64,000 bases of DNA from LMUY01 sp965276785 (lineage in GTDB: Bacteria; Pseudomonadota; Alphaproteobacteria; Acetobacterales; Acetobacteraceae): the NCBI GenBank assembly GCA_965276785.1, contig OZ255629.1, forward strand, positions 3,658,001 through 3,722,000, in the 5' to 3' direction. Numbering within the stretch: position 1 is the first letter of the stretch; each line of letters begins with the position of its first letter. The translations under genes were made by a program, and so were the position numbers. Below, in pieces: positions 35,778-43,962 of this stretch. The notes below the pieces were generated by a model. It saw only the letters and a list, made by a program, of their open reading frames with translations, did not search any database and was not told the DNA's origin.

Positions 35778-36616
35778 CGCTGGCGGAACCGCCGCTCGAG
35801 CGCGTGTTGCCCGGCGGACAATACCGAGACCACGATCAAGTACCACAGCGAGGCGGTGATCAGCAGCGGGATCGTCTCGTAGGTCCGGGCATAAATGAGC
35901 TGCGCCGTGTAGAGCAGCTCCGCCAACGCAATGACGCTCACCAGCGAGGTGTTCTTCACCATGGAAATCACTTCGTTGCCCACCGGCGGGATAATCACGC
36001 GCATGGCTTGCGGGAACACGATGCGGCGGAAGATGGTGAGCCGGCCCATTCCCAGCGCGAGCGCCGCCCGGGTCTGCCCGTGGGGAACCGAGGCGATGCC
36101 GGCGCGGATCACCTCGGCGGTGTAGGCGGCTTGGGCCAAGCCTAAGCCAGCCAACGCCGCGAACATGGGGGTGATGAGCGTGTTGGCATTGGCGCTGAAC
36201 AAAGTCGGCCCGAACGGAACCCGCAGCGCGATCACAGGGTAGAGCGCGCCGAAATTGTACCAGAAGATGAGTTGAACCAAGGCGGGAACGCTGCGGAAGA
36301 ACCAAATATAAGCCCAGCTCACCGACTGCAGCAGCCAGTTGGCGGAAAGCCGCATCATGGCCAGCGCCGTGCCAAGCACGAGGCCGATCGCCATGGCCAG
36401 CACGGTCAGTTCGAGCGTACGGCCGAGGCCCAGCAGGATTTGCGGGTCCAGCATATACTTGCCGGCGACCGGCCACTCGAAGGCAGGATTGGTGGCCACG
36501 CTCCAGAGCGCCGCCGCCGCGAGCGCGCCAACAGCAGCACTGCCCGCCCAAGTCCACGGATGCCGCAGCTTGACCACACGGGGCGAGGCGCCGGAGAGGA
36601 CGGCCTCGCCCGGCAT
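35774..36616 (-). CDS. Polar amino-acid ABC transporter permease (HisM/TcyL type)
   Basis: A 280-aa inner membrane subunit with several hydrophobic helices, including an N-terminal one at WTWAGSAAVGALAAAALWS. The family permease motif LGLGRTLELTVLAMA begins the core, and the ATPase-coupling EAA-like loop is YTAEVIRAGIASVPHGQTRAALALG. NEVISMVKNTSLVSVIA near the end is diagnostic of polar amino-acid permeases. It starts in an ATGA overlap with the binding-protein gene. Only one permease gene is present, so a homodimer is likely. Confidence 0.92.
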   Translation of the reverse strand: MPGEAVLSGASPRVVKLRHPWTWAGSAAVGALAAAALWSVATNPAFEWPVAGKYMLDPQILLGLGRTLELTVLAMAIGLVLGTALAMMRLSANWLLQSVSWAYIWFFRSVPALVQLIFWYNFGALYPVIALRVPFGPTLFSANANTLITPMFAALAGLGLAQAAYTAEVIRAGIASVPHGQTRAALALGMGRLTIFRRIVFPQAMRVIIPPVGNEVISMVKNTSLVSVIALAELLYTAQLIYARTYETIPLLITASLWYLIVVSVLSAGQHALERRFRQR

Positions 36617-37479
36617 CAGTTCGGCGTGCCCGCCGGGTCGATCAGCGCCTGCTTGATGCCGCTGTCCTGCAAGCCCCATTTCTGCACGATCTGCCCGTAG
36701 GTTCCGTTGTCCATGATGAACTGAATGGCGGCGCGCAGCGATTCGGCGAGTGGAGATCCCTTCGGCAAGGCGACGCCGATGTAGCTCGGGTCGGTGTAGT
36801 GACCGACGACCTTTACCCGGCCTTGCGACTGGCCGACGAAATAGCTCACCGCCGTCGAGCCAAACCAGAATAGGTCGATGCGGCGGCTCATCAGCGCCTC
36901 GGCCGCCGCGTTGCCGTCGACGAAGGCCAGCGCATTGATCGGCTTCTTGCCGGCCGCCGTGCATTTCGGCGCTTCGTCGGCGGCAAACACCATCTCGCGG
37001 GAGCCGCGCGTCGTGCCCGCGGTGAGCCCGCACACATCCTCCAGCGTGTCTACCTTGATGGCGCTATCGGCGAGGGCGGCGAACAGCTCGTTGGCCTTCA
37101 GCGTGCTGACCATGTCGAGCACCTTAAGGCGCGCATCGGTGATGCCCATCTGCCCCATGCCGCCGTCGAAGCGGCGCGCTTGCAGCCCGGGGATCAGCGT
37201 GTCGAACGTCGTCGGGCGGAGATCGAGCGAAAGCCCCAGCGCTTCGGTGGCGGCGCGCATGATGTCGACTTCCCAGCCGACAATGTGACCGCCGGCGTCT
37301 CGGAAATCGTCGGGCGGCGAGCCGATCGCCACGGCCAAGGTAAAGCTCTTGGTGTCGGGCGGCAGCAGCTTCACCAGGCTGGGCTGTGGCGACTGGGTTG
37401 GGATGGGTGTGGCGGGTTGCGCCAGGGCGGACCCGGCGATGAGGGCGGCAGCCGCGGCCAGGAGCCCTGTGCGCTTCAT
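36616..37479 (-). CDS. Amino-acid-type ABC transporter substrate-binding protein
   Basis: A 287-aa exported protein of the polar amino-acid binding family (SBP_bac_3). ATG 37479 is preceded by AGGAGC and begins the signal peptide MKRTGLLAAAAALIAGSALA. GWEVDIMRAATEALGLS and GTTRGSREMVF mark the ligand-binding lobes. The ligand is not predictable from sequence. The start lies one base from the stop of the upstream monooxygenase, so the two are cotranscribed. The gene set parallels the cystine and S-methylcysteine uptake operon in Bacillus (tcyJKLMN with ytnJ); that comparison is inference. Confidence 0.9.
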   Translation of the reverse strand: MKRTGLLAAAAALIAGSALAQPATPIPTQSPQPSLVKLLPPDTKSFTLAVAIGSPPDDFRDAGGHIVGWEVDIMRAATEALGLSLDLRPTTFDTLIPGLQARRFDGGMGQMGITDARLKVLDMVSTLKANELFAALADSAIKVDTLEDVCGLTAGTTRGSREMVFAADEAPKCTAAGKKPINALAFVDGNAAAEALMSRRIDLFWFGSTAVSYFVGQSQGRVKVVGHYTDPSYIGVALPKGSPLAESLRAAIQFIMDNGTYGQIVQKWGLQDSGIKQALIDPAGTPN

Positions 37480-37480
37480 G

Positions 37481-38809
37481 TCAGCTCCTGTGCCGGTGGC
37501 TGCCATGCGGCGGGCGCGCCAGCCCCAAGCTGCCGCGCAAGGTGCCATCGCCGCCATACTCGGTCTGACACAGGCCACGGCGCTGCAGCTCGGGCACCAG
37601 CCATTCGAACGCCTCGACCGCCGGCACGGGCATGAACGGAGGCATGATGTTGAACCCGTCGCAGCCGCCCGCAGTGAACCAATCCTCCATCGTGTCCGCG
37701 ATGTCAGCCGGGGTGCCCACCATCACGTTGTGGCCCGAGGCGCCGGCCATGATCTGGTATAGTTTGCGGATGGTCATGCCTTCCTGCCGCCCAAGCTGGG
37801 CCAGCTTGTCATGGCCGCTCTTGATCGCGTTCTGGCTGGCGAGCGCTGGCGGCAATGGGCCGTCCAGGTCATGGCCGGAGAGATCGCCGAATGTGTCGGT
37901 GAGCATGGGCAGGCCGAGCGGTGGGGGCACCAGCGATTGGAGTTGGTCGAAGCGGTCCTGCGCCGCTTGCCGCGTCCGCCCCATGATGGGCAGGATGCCC
38001 GGCATCACCAGCATGGACTCGGCGGATCGGCCGGCGGCCTCGCCATGGGACTTGACGCTGCGGTAAAACGCCACCGCCTCATCTCGCGTCTTCTGGGCGG
38101 TGTAGATCAGGTCGGCGATGCGCGCGCCGAGCGCCTGCCCAGGCTCGGAGGAGCCGGCCTGCGCGATCACCGGGTAGCCTTGCCGCGGCCGGGCGACGTT
38201 GAGCGGGCCTTTGACGGCAAAGCTTTCGCCGCGGTGGTGCAGAGTGTGCAGCTTCGCCGGGTCGAAATAGCGGCCGCTGGCTTGGTCGCGGATGAAGGCA
38301 TCATCCTCCCAGCTGTCCCAAAGGCCGAACACCACGCGGGTGAACTCCTCGGCGCGGCGATAGCGCAAGCCGTGTTCCATGTGTGCGTCGCGGCCGAAGT
38401 TGAAGGCCTCCTGCTCGCTCCAGGAGGTGACGACGTTCCACCCCACGCGGCCCTCGCTGATGGCATCCAGGGACGCGAACTTGCGGGCGACGTGATAGGG
38501 CTCGTTGTAGGTGGTGGAGGCACTGGCGACGAAGCCGAGCCGCTCGGTTACGGCCGAGAGCGCGCCGATGAGGGTGAGCGGTTCGAACACGTCGATGCGG
38601 GCGTTAAAGCTGAGTTCGTCCTCGTTGCGGGCCGAGTGGCGCACGGCGATTCCGTCGGCCCAAAACATGAAATGGATGCGTGCCGCCTCTGCGGCTTGGG
38701 CCATATGCTTCCACAGCCGAATGTCCATCGCCGCGTCCACTTGGGCGCCTGGCATGCGCCATCCAGCGGCATGGGCGCCGTTGGCGACGATGTTGAGGCC
38801 GAGTTTCAT
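37481..38809 (-). CDS. LLM-class flavin-dependent monooxygenase, NtaA/SnaA/YtnJ family
   Basis: A 442-aa bacterial luciferase-like FMNH2-dependent monooxygenase. Typical segments are FMFWADGIAVR, FEPLTLIGALSAVTERLGFVASASTTY, NVVTSWSEQEAFNFG and YPVIAQAGSSEPGQALGA. This subfamily (nitrilotriacetate, pristinamycin IIA, dibenzothiophene sulfone and S-alkylcysteine-type monooxygenases) needs a separate flavin reductase, which is not encoded nearby. It is the first gene of the ABC transporter operon, so the imported solute is probably its substrate or a precursor. ATG 38809 is preferred over TTG 38827. Confidence 0.9.
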   Translation of the reverse strand: MKLGLNIVANGAHAAGWRMPGAQVDAAMDIRLWKHMAQAAEAARIHFMFWADGIAVRHSARNEDELSFNARIDVFEPLTLIGALSAVTERLGFVASASTTYNEPYHVARKFASLDAISEGRVGWNVVTSWSEQEAFNFGRDAHMEHGLRYRRAEEFTRVVFGLWDSWEDDAFIRDQASGRYFDPAKLHTLHHRGESFAVKGPLNVARPRQGYPVIAQAGSSEPGQALGARIADLIYTAQKTRDEAVAFYRSVKSHGEAAGRSAESMLVMPGILPIMGRTRQAAQDRFDQLQSLVPPPLGLPMLTDTFGDLSGHDLDGPLPPALASQNAIKSGHDKLAQLGRQEGMTIRKLYQIMAGASGHNVMVGTPADIADTMEDWFTAGGCDGFNIMPPFMPVPAVEAFEWLVPELQRRGLCQTEYGGDGTLRGSLGLARPPHGSHRHRS

Positions 38810-38964
38810 TTGCCGCTTCGGCAACAATCCCTCGCACTGCGCTGACGGGCGCTATCTAGAAGCGGCGTCCGGCCCGCGTCAAATGCGGGCGGCCTCAGAT
38901 TTGGCGCTTGATCTGTCGTTTCGCGTGCGCCAGCTTGATTGGACCGGATGCGCACCGAGCTGGC

Positions 38965-38980
38965 TGGCCCCAAGCTTGCT
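38965..38980 (+). promoter_or_regulatory. Sigma-54-type promoter for urtA
   Basis: TGGC at 38965-38968, seven bases, then TTGCT at 38976-38980: an exact match to the TGGC-N7-TTGC(A/T) -24/-12 core with GG and GC ten bases apart. Transcription would begin near 38991, about 37 bases before the urtA ATG. The setting fits, since urea and nitrogen transporters are classic NtrC/RpoN targets. A GCACC half-site near 38952 could belong to an NtrC site but is weak. Confidence 0.65.
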
Positions 38981-39027
38981 AGACCAGTAACCGGAAATGG
39001 CTTTCGCCCTATCAGGGAGGTAAACGT

Positions 39028-40365
39028 ATGACCATTGGTGTCGACGACAAGCGCAAGCACACCGGACTTGCCCGGCGAGACTTGGGCAAGCTCGCGCTCG
39101 GCCTGGCCGGCACGGCGGCCGCCGCTGGCTTCGCCAATCGGGCTCGCGCACAGACGCCGACCATCAAAATCGGCGTGCTGCATTCGCTGTCCGGCACCAT
39201 GGCGATCAGCGAGACCACGCTGAAGGACGTCATGCTCATGCTGGTGGACCTGCAGAACCAGAAGGGCGGCGTGATGGGCCACAAGCTGGAGGCGGTGGTG
39301 GTCGACCCGGCGTCCAACTGGCCGCTCTTTGCCGAGAAGGCGCGCCAGCTCATCACGGTCGACAAAGTCAGCGCCGTGTTCGGCTGCTGGACCAGCGTGT
39401 CGCGCAAATCCGTGCTGCCGGTGTTCGAGGAGCTCAACAACCTGCTGTTTTATCCCGTGCAATATGAGGGGGAGGAAAGCAGCAAGAACGTGATCTACAC
39501 CGGGGCGGCGCCGAACCAGCAAGCGATCCCGGCGGTCGATTACCTGATGGACGAGAACAAGATCACCCGCTGGGTGCTTGCCGGCACCGACTACGTCTAT
39601 CCGCGCACCACCAACAAAATCCTGGAAGCGTACCTTAAAGCCAAGGGTGTCGCCGCGTCCGACATCATGATCAACTACACGCCATTCGGCCAATCGGACT
39701 GGCAGACGATCGTGGCGGACATCAAGAAGTTCGGCTCATCGGGCAAGAAGACCGCGGTGGTCTCCACCATCAATGGCGACGCCAACGTGCCGTTCTACAA
39801 GGAACTCTCGAACCAGGGCATCAAGGCGACCGACATTCCCGTGGTCGCCTTCAGCGTTGGCGAGGAAGAAATCGCCGGCATCGACACCAAGCCGCTGGTG
39901 GGCCACCTGGCCGCCTGGAACTACTTCATGAGCGTCGACACCCCGGAGAACAAGGCGTTCATCGACCAGTGGCACGCGTTCACAAAAAATCCCAAGCGCG
40001 TCACCAACGACCCGATGGAAGCGGCCTACATCGGCTTCAACGCCTGGGTGAAGGCGGTGGAGAAGGCCAGTAGTTACGCCCCGGCGGACGTGATTGCCAA
40101 CATCATCGGCGTCTCGGTGCCCAACCTGTCCGGCGGCTACGCGACGGTGATGCCGAACCATCATATCACCAAGCCGGTGTTGATCGGCGAAATCCAAGAT
40201 GATGGCCAGTTCAACATCGTCAGCCAAACGCCGGGCTTGATCGTCGCGCAAGCGTGGTCGCCCTATCTGGAAGGCTCCAAAGACCTGATCAGCGATTGGC
40301 TGCCGCCGATGTCCTGTGGGAACTACAATGTCGTCGCGGGGAAATGCGGCGGCGGCAAGTCCTAG
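39028..40365 (+). CDS. urtA: Urea-type ABC transporter substrate-binding protein, orphan
   Basis: A 445-aa exported binding protein of the UrtA/FmdD branch (type I periplasmic-binding fold). A twin-arginine-like LARRDLGKLALGLAG signal is followed by the mature start TIKIGVLHSLSGTMAIS. Other family segments are FGCWTSVSRKSVLPVFE, LLFYPVQYEGEESSKN and DYVYPRTTNKIL. A strong GGGAGGT lies ahead of ATG 39028. No urtB-E genes follow; the next gene is convergent. It must therefore act with a transporter encoded elsewhere or serve another role. The upstream sigma-54 site suggests nitrogen control. Confidence 0.92.
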   Translation: MTIGVDDKRKHTGLARRDLGKLALGLAGTAAAAGFANRARAQTPTIKIGVLHSLSGTMAISETTLKDVMLMLVDLQNQKGGVMGHKLEAVVVDPASNWPLFAEKARQLITVDKVSAVFGCWTSVSRKSVLPVFEELNNLLFYPVQYEGEESSKNVIYTGAAPNQQAIPAVDYLMDENKITRWVLAGTDYVYPRTTNKILEAYLKAKGVAASDIMINYTPFGQSDWQTIVADIKKFGSSGKKTAVVSTINGDANVPFYKELSNQGIKATDIPVVAFSVGEEEIAGIDTKPLVGHLAAWNYFMSVDTPENKAFIDQWHAFTKNPKRVTNDPMEAAYIGFNAWVKAVEKASSYAPADVIANIIGVSVPNLSGGYATVMPNHHITKPVLIGEIQDDGQFNIVSQTPGLIVAQAWSPYLEGSKDLISDWLPPMSCGNYNVVAGKCGGGKS

Positions 40366-40401
40366 AACTGCGGCTCTGGGTCTAGACGCCGGTTCCGGGC
40401 A

Positions 40402-41073
40402 TTACGATCCGTCGAGCATCTCTACCGCCGCCACGTCCAGCAGACGCTCGATCACCTCGGGCTCCTGCGCGCCCGCAATCGCGTGGCGGCCGCCGACCAC
40501 GAAGCAGGGCACGCCATTGATGCCCAGGCGGTGCGCCCGCAGGTTCTCCGCATGCACGCCCTCAAGCTCTGCTTCGCCGGCCAGCATGGCGTGGGCCGCC
40601 GCCGGGTCGAGGCCGCAGGAGGCGGCGATGGCGCTCAGCATGCCGAGGTCACCGATGTCGCGGCCGTCGGCGAAATGGGCGGCGAACAGCGCCTCCACCA
40701 CTTCGTCCGCGCGGCCGAACCGGGCCGACCAGCGCACCAGGCGATGGGCGTCCACACTGGAGGGCGTGCGGCGCACGCGGTCGAAGCGGAACGGGACGCC
40801 CTCGGCGCGGCCGATATCGGCGATGGACCCGTAGAGCCGCCGCGCCCGGTCTTCGCCGCCGAACTTGCGCACCACGTAGTCCGAGCGGGCCATGCCGAGC
40901 CGCGGCATGTCCGGGTTGAGCAGAAAGGGGCGCCAGACTAGGTCAACCAGCAGGTCGGGCCGGCGGCGCAGCGTGCGGATCAGCCGCCTCGTGCCCAGGT
41001 AGCACCAGGGACAAACGAGATCGTGCACGACTTCGACATTCAGTCGTGCCTTGGGCGGGGCAAGGACATTCAC
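40402..41073 (-). CDS. DsbA-family FrnE-like oxidoreductase
   Basis: A 223-aa thioredoxin-fold protein with an inserted helical domain. The active-site motif CPWC (Cys21, Cys24) sits in VVHDLVCPWCYLG, and the cis-Pro loop is GINGVPCFVVGG. It lacks a signal peptide, so it is a cytoplasmic FrnE-type thiol oxidoreductase, a family linked in some bacteria to oxidative-stress tolerance and polyketide biosynthesis. The gene is monocistronic and converges on urtA with a 36-base gap. Confidence 0.9.
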   Translation of the reverse strand: MNVLAPPKARLNVEVVHDLVCPWCYLGTRRLIRTLRRRPDLLVDLVWRPFLLNPDMPRLGMARSDYVVRKFGGEDRARRLYGSIADIGRAEGVPFRFDRVRRTPSSVDAHRLVRWSARFGRADEVVEALFAAHFADGRDIGDLGMLSAIAASCGLDPAAAHAMLAGEAELEGVHAENLRAHRLGINGVPCFVVGGRHAIAGAQEPEVIERLLDVAAVEMLDGS

Positions 41074-41131
41074 GCCGCCATTCTAGGCGCCTCGCTCCCA
41101 CTCGTCACACGGTTTTTGCCAGGCTGCCGGA

Positions 41132-42046
41132 TCAGGCCTCGCCATAGCTAGAGATCACCGGGTCGAGCCGGTATTCGTCGACCAGGAAATCGATGACGGC
41201 CCGGGTGCGCGGGGCCAAGTTGCGGCGGGTGGGGTAGACGGCCGTGATCGGGTAAGGCGGCGGCTGCCACTCCATCAGCACCGGCTTTAACCGGCCGGAG
41301 GTGATCTCCTCGCCGAAAAACCAGGTGGGCAACAGGGCATAACCGAGACCGGACAGCACGGCCTCGCGCAGCGCCTCGCCATTGTCGGTGCGGAAGCGGC
41401 CGCTGACCCGGACGGTTACCGCCTCGGCGCCGCGACCAAACGTCCACTCGTTCGGCTCGTCGACTCCGGTGAAGATGATGCAGGGCATCCTAGCCAAGTC
41501 GCTCGGATGGACCGGCTGGCCGAACGCCTCGATGCAGCCGGTCGATGCCACCGCCATGCGCCGGGAGGAGCCGATCTTGCGCGACACCAACGACGAATCC
41601 TGCACGGGGATGATGCGGACGGCAAGGTCTAGCCCCTCGGCAACCAGGTCCATGACGATATCCGACATGCGCAGGTCGATGGAGATCTCTGGGTATCGCT
41701 CCAGCAACCGGGGCATCCGGGGTGCCACGTAGAGCCGGCCGAACGTGGCCGGCGCACCGAGCCGGACCAGGCCGCCGGGCAGGCTATGGCGGCGGCCGAC
41801 CGCGGCTTCGGCCTCCTCCACCGTGTCCAACACGCGCCGGGCATGGCCCAGAAGGTCCCGCCCATCCTCGGTTAGCGCCAGGCTGCGCGTGGTGCGCTGG
41901 ATCAGGCGGGAGCCGAGATGCTCTTCTAAGGCGGCGACCTGGCGAGACACCGCCGGTTGCGTCATGCCCATCTCGCGCGCCACGGCAGAAAACGACCGCG
42001 CCTCGGCGACGCGCACGTAGATGCGGAATGCGGCCACTAAATCCAA
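41132..42046 (-). CDS. LysR-family transcriptional regulator
   Basis: A 304-aa regulator with an N-terminal winged helix (FSAVAREMGMTQPAVSRQVAALEEHLG, residues 18-44) and a substrate-binding domain of two lobes (LVRLGAPATFGRLYVAPRMP). The start MDLVAAFRIYVRV is typical of the AaeR/DsdC-like branch; its first codon is TTG 42046 since a stop codon lies just upstream, with GTG 42037 as alternative. It is divergent from the peroxiredoxin-like gene, a usual sign of direct control. Confidence 0.9.
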   Translation of the reverse strand: MDLVAAFRIYVRVAEARSFSAVAREMGMTQPAVSRQVAALEEHLGSRLIQRTTRSLALTEDGRDLLGHARRVLDTVEEAEAAVGRRHSLPGGLVRLGAPATFGRLYVAPRMPRLLERYPEISIDLRMSDIVMDLVAEGLDLAVRIIPVQDSSLVSRKIGSSRRMAVASTGCIEAFGQPVHPSDLARMPCIIFTGVDEPNEWTFGRGAEAVTVRVSGRFRTDNGEALREAVLSGLGYALLPTWFFGEEITSGRLKPVLMEWQPPPYPITAVYPTRRNLAPRTRAVIDFLVDEYRLDPVISSYGEA

Positions 42047-42062
42047 GATTTATGCTTCGCTC

Positions 42063-42092
42063 ACATGAAACTTACCACTTAGGTGGGCATGT
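42063..42092. promoter_or_regulatory. Candidate operator in the LysR/peroxiredoxin divergent spacer
   Basis: ACATG (42063-42067) and CATGT (42088-42092) form a perfect half-site pair around an AT-rich core that contains CCACTTAGGTGG. The 113-base spacer between the divergent genes is a fitting place for a LysR binding site. The match is short and not tied to a known consensus. Confidence 0.35.
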
Positions 42093-42159
42093 AAATCATG
42101 TGTGGGCGGCTGACATAGCCCACAGTAGGCTGGGCAAGAGGTTCGGCAGGGGTGCAGCT

Positions 42160-42831
42160 ATGCAAATTGGTCACGACAGGCTGAAAACCCAATTACAGAC
42201 GTTTTTCACCGGCTTCCTCGACCGGCTTTCCACCGCCGACCGGGAGAACGTTGTCGCCGCAAACGAATCCGTGCGGGCCGCCCGCGCCAATGCGCCCGTG
42301 CTCCGGGTCGGGGACATGGCGCCGGACTTCGTTTTGCCCAACCAGCATGGCCGAATGATGCGGCTTTCTGAGCTGCTCGACTACGGCCCGGTCGCCGTGT
42401 TGTTCGTCCGCGGCGGCTGGTGCCCGTTCTCTACCATCACGCTCCGGGCGTATCAGGCGGCGTTGCCCCGCATCCATGAGGCGGGCGGAAGCCTCTTCGC
42501 GCTGACGCCGCAGCCGCCGGACCGTTGCAGCACGATGGCAGAGCGGGACCTGCTGGCCTTCTCCACCCTCTCCGATGCGGACAACGCCGTGGCGGAGCGT
42601 TATGGCGTCGCCTACGAACTGCCCGAAGTGACACGGCCGCTATACCTTCGATTGGGCCACGACCTGCCGCGCATCAACGGGACCGGGGACTGGCGAATTC
42701 CGCTGCCAGCCACCTTCCTGGTTGGCATGGACGGGCGGATTGTCCTCGCGGACGTACAACCAGCCCCGCACCAGCGGTTAGAGCCCAACACCCTCATCGA
42801 CGCACTGCAGACTCTGCGAGTGGATGCCTAG
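42160..42831 (+). CDS. Peroxiredoxin-like protein (AhpC/TSA family)
   Basis: A 223-aa thioredoxin-fold peroxidase-like protein. GDMAPDFVLPNQHGR starts the fold and the peroxidatic Cys88 lies in RGGWCPFST. The usual close relatives have CPYC there, so the nearby second Cys is missing and this would work as a 1-Cys or differently resolved enzyme. FLVGMDGRIVLADV and the Arg in a later strand complete the fold. Start ATG 42160 follows a GGGG-type site; the open frame from 41722 overlaps the LysR gene and is not used. It is divergent from, and probably controlled by, that LysR. Confidence 0.85.
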   Translation: MQIGHDRLKTQLQTFFTGFLDRLSTADRENVVAANESVRAARANAPVLRVGDMAPDFVLPNQHGRMMRLSELLDYGPVAVLFVRGGWCPFSTITLRAYQAALPRIHEAGGSLFALTPQPPDRCSTMAERDLLAFSTLSDADNAVAERYGVAYELPEVTRPLYLRLGHDLPRINGTGDWRIPLPATFLVGMDGRIVLADVQPAPHQRLEPNTLIDALQTLRVDA

Positions 42832-42847
42832 CGACTCGGCAGCCCGT

Positions 42848-43012
42848 CTACCGCAGTGATTCGGTCGGGGGCAGCGAGGTCGGCATGGCGACGACCCAGG
42901 CCCTGAGCGAGACGAGCCACCGGTGCAGAGCAGCGGCGATTGCTTGCGCGATCTGGCGTTGCCCGTCTTGAGCGAGGAGAAGTCCCTCACCGGCCTTGGA
43001 GAATGTATCCAT
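42848..43012 (-). CDS. 54-aa hypothetical protein
   Basis: A short frame from ATG 43012 with AAGGA seven bases before the start. The peptide is amphipathic and helical (MDTFSKAGEGLLL, QRQIAQAIAAALHRWL) with a basic-hydrophobic middle and a PPTESLR tail. It lies 119 bases downstream of ruvX in the same direction. A palindrome at about 43080-43105 and a possible promoter (TTGCGT, 17 bases, TATGTT on the minus strand) precede it, so it may be transcribed alone. The function is unknown. Confidence 0.55.
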   Translation of the reverse strand: MDTFSKAGEGLLLAQDGQRQIAQAIAAALHRWLVSLRAWVVAMPTSLPPTESLR

Positions 43013-43131
43013 GACTTGATCCTTCAACGATTGGGCCGAGACCCCTGCGAGCGAAGGACGTTTCCAGCATTTGTGCGATGCAACATAATGGGTTTTATGC
43101 TGCAACGCAACATGAGACCCGATTAGAGTTG

Positions 43132-43629
43132 CTATGGCGCTGTCTCGGCCGGCCCGGTTTGCAGCGAGTCCAAGGCCGCCTGCAGGATCACCGCGGCCGC
43201 AAGGCGGTCGACACTCGCGCCGCGCCTGGCTCGATTGGCCGCCTGCATGGACAGCGCGCGGTGCGCTTCGGCCGAGGATAACCGTTCGTCCCACATCGCG
43301 GCCGGTAGGCTGGTTGCGGACGTGATGGCGAAGGTCCAGTCTCGCGCCGCCTGCCCCGCCGGGCCAAGTCGGCCGTCCATTTGCAACGGCAGACCCACGA
43401 CCAGGCCGCCGATTTCCTCCTGCCGGGCAAAGCCGGTGATCGCCCGGGCCATGTCCGCCAGCTTGCCACGGGGCAAGGTGCCGAACGGGCTGGCCAGCAC
43501 CCGGCGCACGTCGCTCAACGCCAGCCCCACGCTGCGGCTGCCCAAATCGATGCCGAGCAGGCGCTGATTGCGCGGTAACTGGGCGTGTAGATCGGCCAAG
43601 TTTATGAGGGGCATGTTGATGAGGGGCAT
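43132..43629 (-). CDS. ruvX: Putative pre-16S rRNA nuclease / Holliday junction resolvase-like YqgF
   Basis: A 165-aa RNase H-fold nuclease of the YqgF/RuvX family, implicated in maturing the 5' end of 16S rRNA. LLGIDLGSRSVGLALSD holds the first catalytic Asp, GGLVVGLPLQMDG the second strand, and WDERLSSAEA and SVDRLAAAVILQ the other acidic residues. The N-terminus begins with a duplicated MPLINMPLIN, from a tandem 12-base repeat in the DNA; either ATG (43629 or 43614) could be used. It is divergent from gatC with only 45 bases between. Confidence 0.92.
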   Translation of the reverse strand: MPLINMPLINLADLHAQLPRNQRLLGIDLGSRSVGLALSDVRRVLASPFGTLPRGKLADMARAITGFARQEEIGGLVVGLPLQMDGRLGPAGQAARDWTFAITSATSLPAAMWDERLSSAEAHRALSMQAANRARRGASVDRLAAAVILQAALDSLQTGPAETAP

Positions 43630-43674
43630 GGCCTGCCGTTATGGTCTGCTCCTTCAATCCAGCCAAGGACCCCC

Positions 43675-43962
43675 ATGTCGCTCGACCTCGCGACCGTTCT
43701 GCGTATTGCCACCCTGGCCCGCCTTCGGGTCGAAGAGCACCGATTGGGCGCCGTCCAAGCCCAATTGAACGGGATACTCGGCTGGATCGAGCAGTTGAAC
43801 GAGGTGGACATCACCGGGGTGGAGCCGGTGACGGGCGCCGCGAACCTGGCGCTGCGCCTGCGCGAGGATCGTGTGGCGGACGGCGGCATTGCAGACCAGG
43901 TGCTAGCCAACGCGCCGGACCGGGTGGGCGCATTCTTCGCTGTACCAAAGGTGGTGGAATGA
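43675..43962 (+). CDS. gatC: Glutamyl/aspartyl-tRNA amidotransferase subunit C
   Basis: A 95-aa small subunit that stabilises GatA and helps bind GatB. Typical segments are TVLRIATLARLRVEE, LNGILGWIEQLNEVDITGVEPV and LREDRVADGG. AAGGA stands nine bases before ATG 43675. Its stop overlaps gatA by ATGA, giving the gatC-gatA-gatB operon needed to make Gln-tRNA and/or Asn-tRNA by transamidation. Confidence 0.94.
   Translation: MSLDLATVLRIATLARLRVEEHRLGAVQAQLNGILGWIEQLNEVDITGVEPVTGAANLALRLREDRVADGGIADQVLANAPDRVGAFFAVPKVVE

Noticed and set aside
35016..36557. Apparent 513-aa ATPase fusion protein
   Set aside because: The upstream part is out-of-frame reading of the permease; a GTG start at 35777 overlaps the permease stop and gives a normal-length ATPase.
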